Origin: Candidatus Peribacterales bacterium
Lineage (GTDB): Bacteria; Patescibacteriota; Gracilibacteria; Peribacterales; Peribacteraceae
DNA: 20,986 nucleotides
Assembly (NCBI GenBank): GCA_021731345.1
Contig: JAKFXO010000003.1
Coordinates: 1-20,986, forward strand
Reading direction: 5' to 3'
Of this stretch, positions 20,895-20,986 are shown piece after piece. The stretch's first letter is position 1, and the number at the start of each line of letters is the position of its first letter. Under the pieces are notes generated by a model, which saw only the letters and a list, made by a program, of their open reading frames with translations, was not told the DNA's origin and did no database searches. The translations under genes and the position numbers were made by a program.

Positions 20895-20986
20895 GTTCAA
20901 TCTCCCGTTAGTGCTACTCGGCTAAACACATTGCTGTGCGTACACCTGTAGCCTATCTACCTCGTAGTCTACGAGGGGGATTATGG
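20895..20986 (-). rRNA. rrl: 23S ribosomal RNA, 3' end (partial)
   Basis: The minus strand reads through segments typical of the 3' terminus of bacterial 23S: GACTACGAGGTAGATAGGC, then ACAGCAATGTGTTTAGCCGA and CACTAACGGGAGATTGAAC at the end. Only about 92 nt are inside the window, and the gene continues beyond position 20986. The exact 3' end was set at the GAAC matching the usual terminal helix position. Confidence 0.9.

Noticed and set aside
1..20986. tRNA genes, CRISPR arrays, IS elements or att sites
   Set aside because: None was seen by eye on either strand. A tRNA scan of the 23S-5S spacer and the intergenic gaps would be the decisive test.

Overview
The window looks like a chromosomal segment from an uncultivated bacterium of the Candidate Phyla Radiation (CPR) type. 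Supporting signs are a missing rpmD (L30) at its canonical site, a zinc-type S14, many ribosomal proteins with basic tails, and an L3 with an atypical loop. The G+C of the operon (57% in one 60-nt sample counted by hand) would suit Peregrinibacteria/Peribacteria-like lineages, but that placement is only a guess. There are no phage, IS, CRISPR or tRNA genes.

Layout. (1) Positions 35-2372, minus strand: rplO-secY-adk, the tail of an spc operon. (2) Positions 2373-4238: an unusual insertion where rpmD would be. It holds a 400-nt intergenic region, a Cys-containing hypothetical gene and a tandem-ACT gene on the plus strand, and a DJ-1/PfpI gene on the minus strand. (3) Positions 4292-13357, minus strand: the fused S10-spc operon, running rplC-D-W-B, a possible 20-codon hydrophobic ORF, rpsS-rplV-rpsC-rplP-rpmC-rpsQ-rplN-X-E-rpsN-H-rplF-R-rpsE. 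It is driven by a good sigma70-like promoter at 13447-13475, and rpsJ is not in front of rplC. (4) Positions 13613-15736, plus strand: lysyl-tRNA synthetase fused to an HD-domain hydrolase. (5) Positions 15800-19143, minus strand: a low-G+C orphan with nuclease-like motifs, a beta-CASP metallo-beta-lactamase ribonuclease and an RsuA/RluB pseudouridine synthase. (6) Positions 19341-20561, plus strand: small membrane or envelope proteins (GlsB/YeaQ type, a single-TM protein, YggT, a Ser-rich anchored mini-protein) behind a large hairpin. (7) Positions 20656-20986, minus strand: 5S rRNA and the 3' end of 23S rRNA, facing the envelope genes across a bidirectional terminator.

Most of the window serves ribosome production and function: ribosomal proteins, rRNA, pseudouridylation, RNA processing, LysRS and SecY. 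The most striking signal is in the translation starts. Almost no gene has a Shine-Dalgarno sequence. Instead many carry a short C/U-rich tract (UCUCCC, CCUCCU, UUUCCC) immediately before AUG, often with CCC touching the AUG. This holds on both strands and in unrelated genes, and may mark a non-canonical initiation signal.
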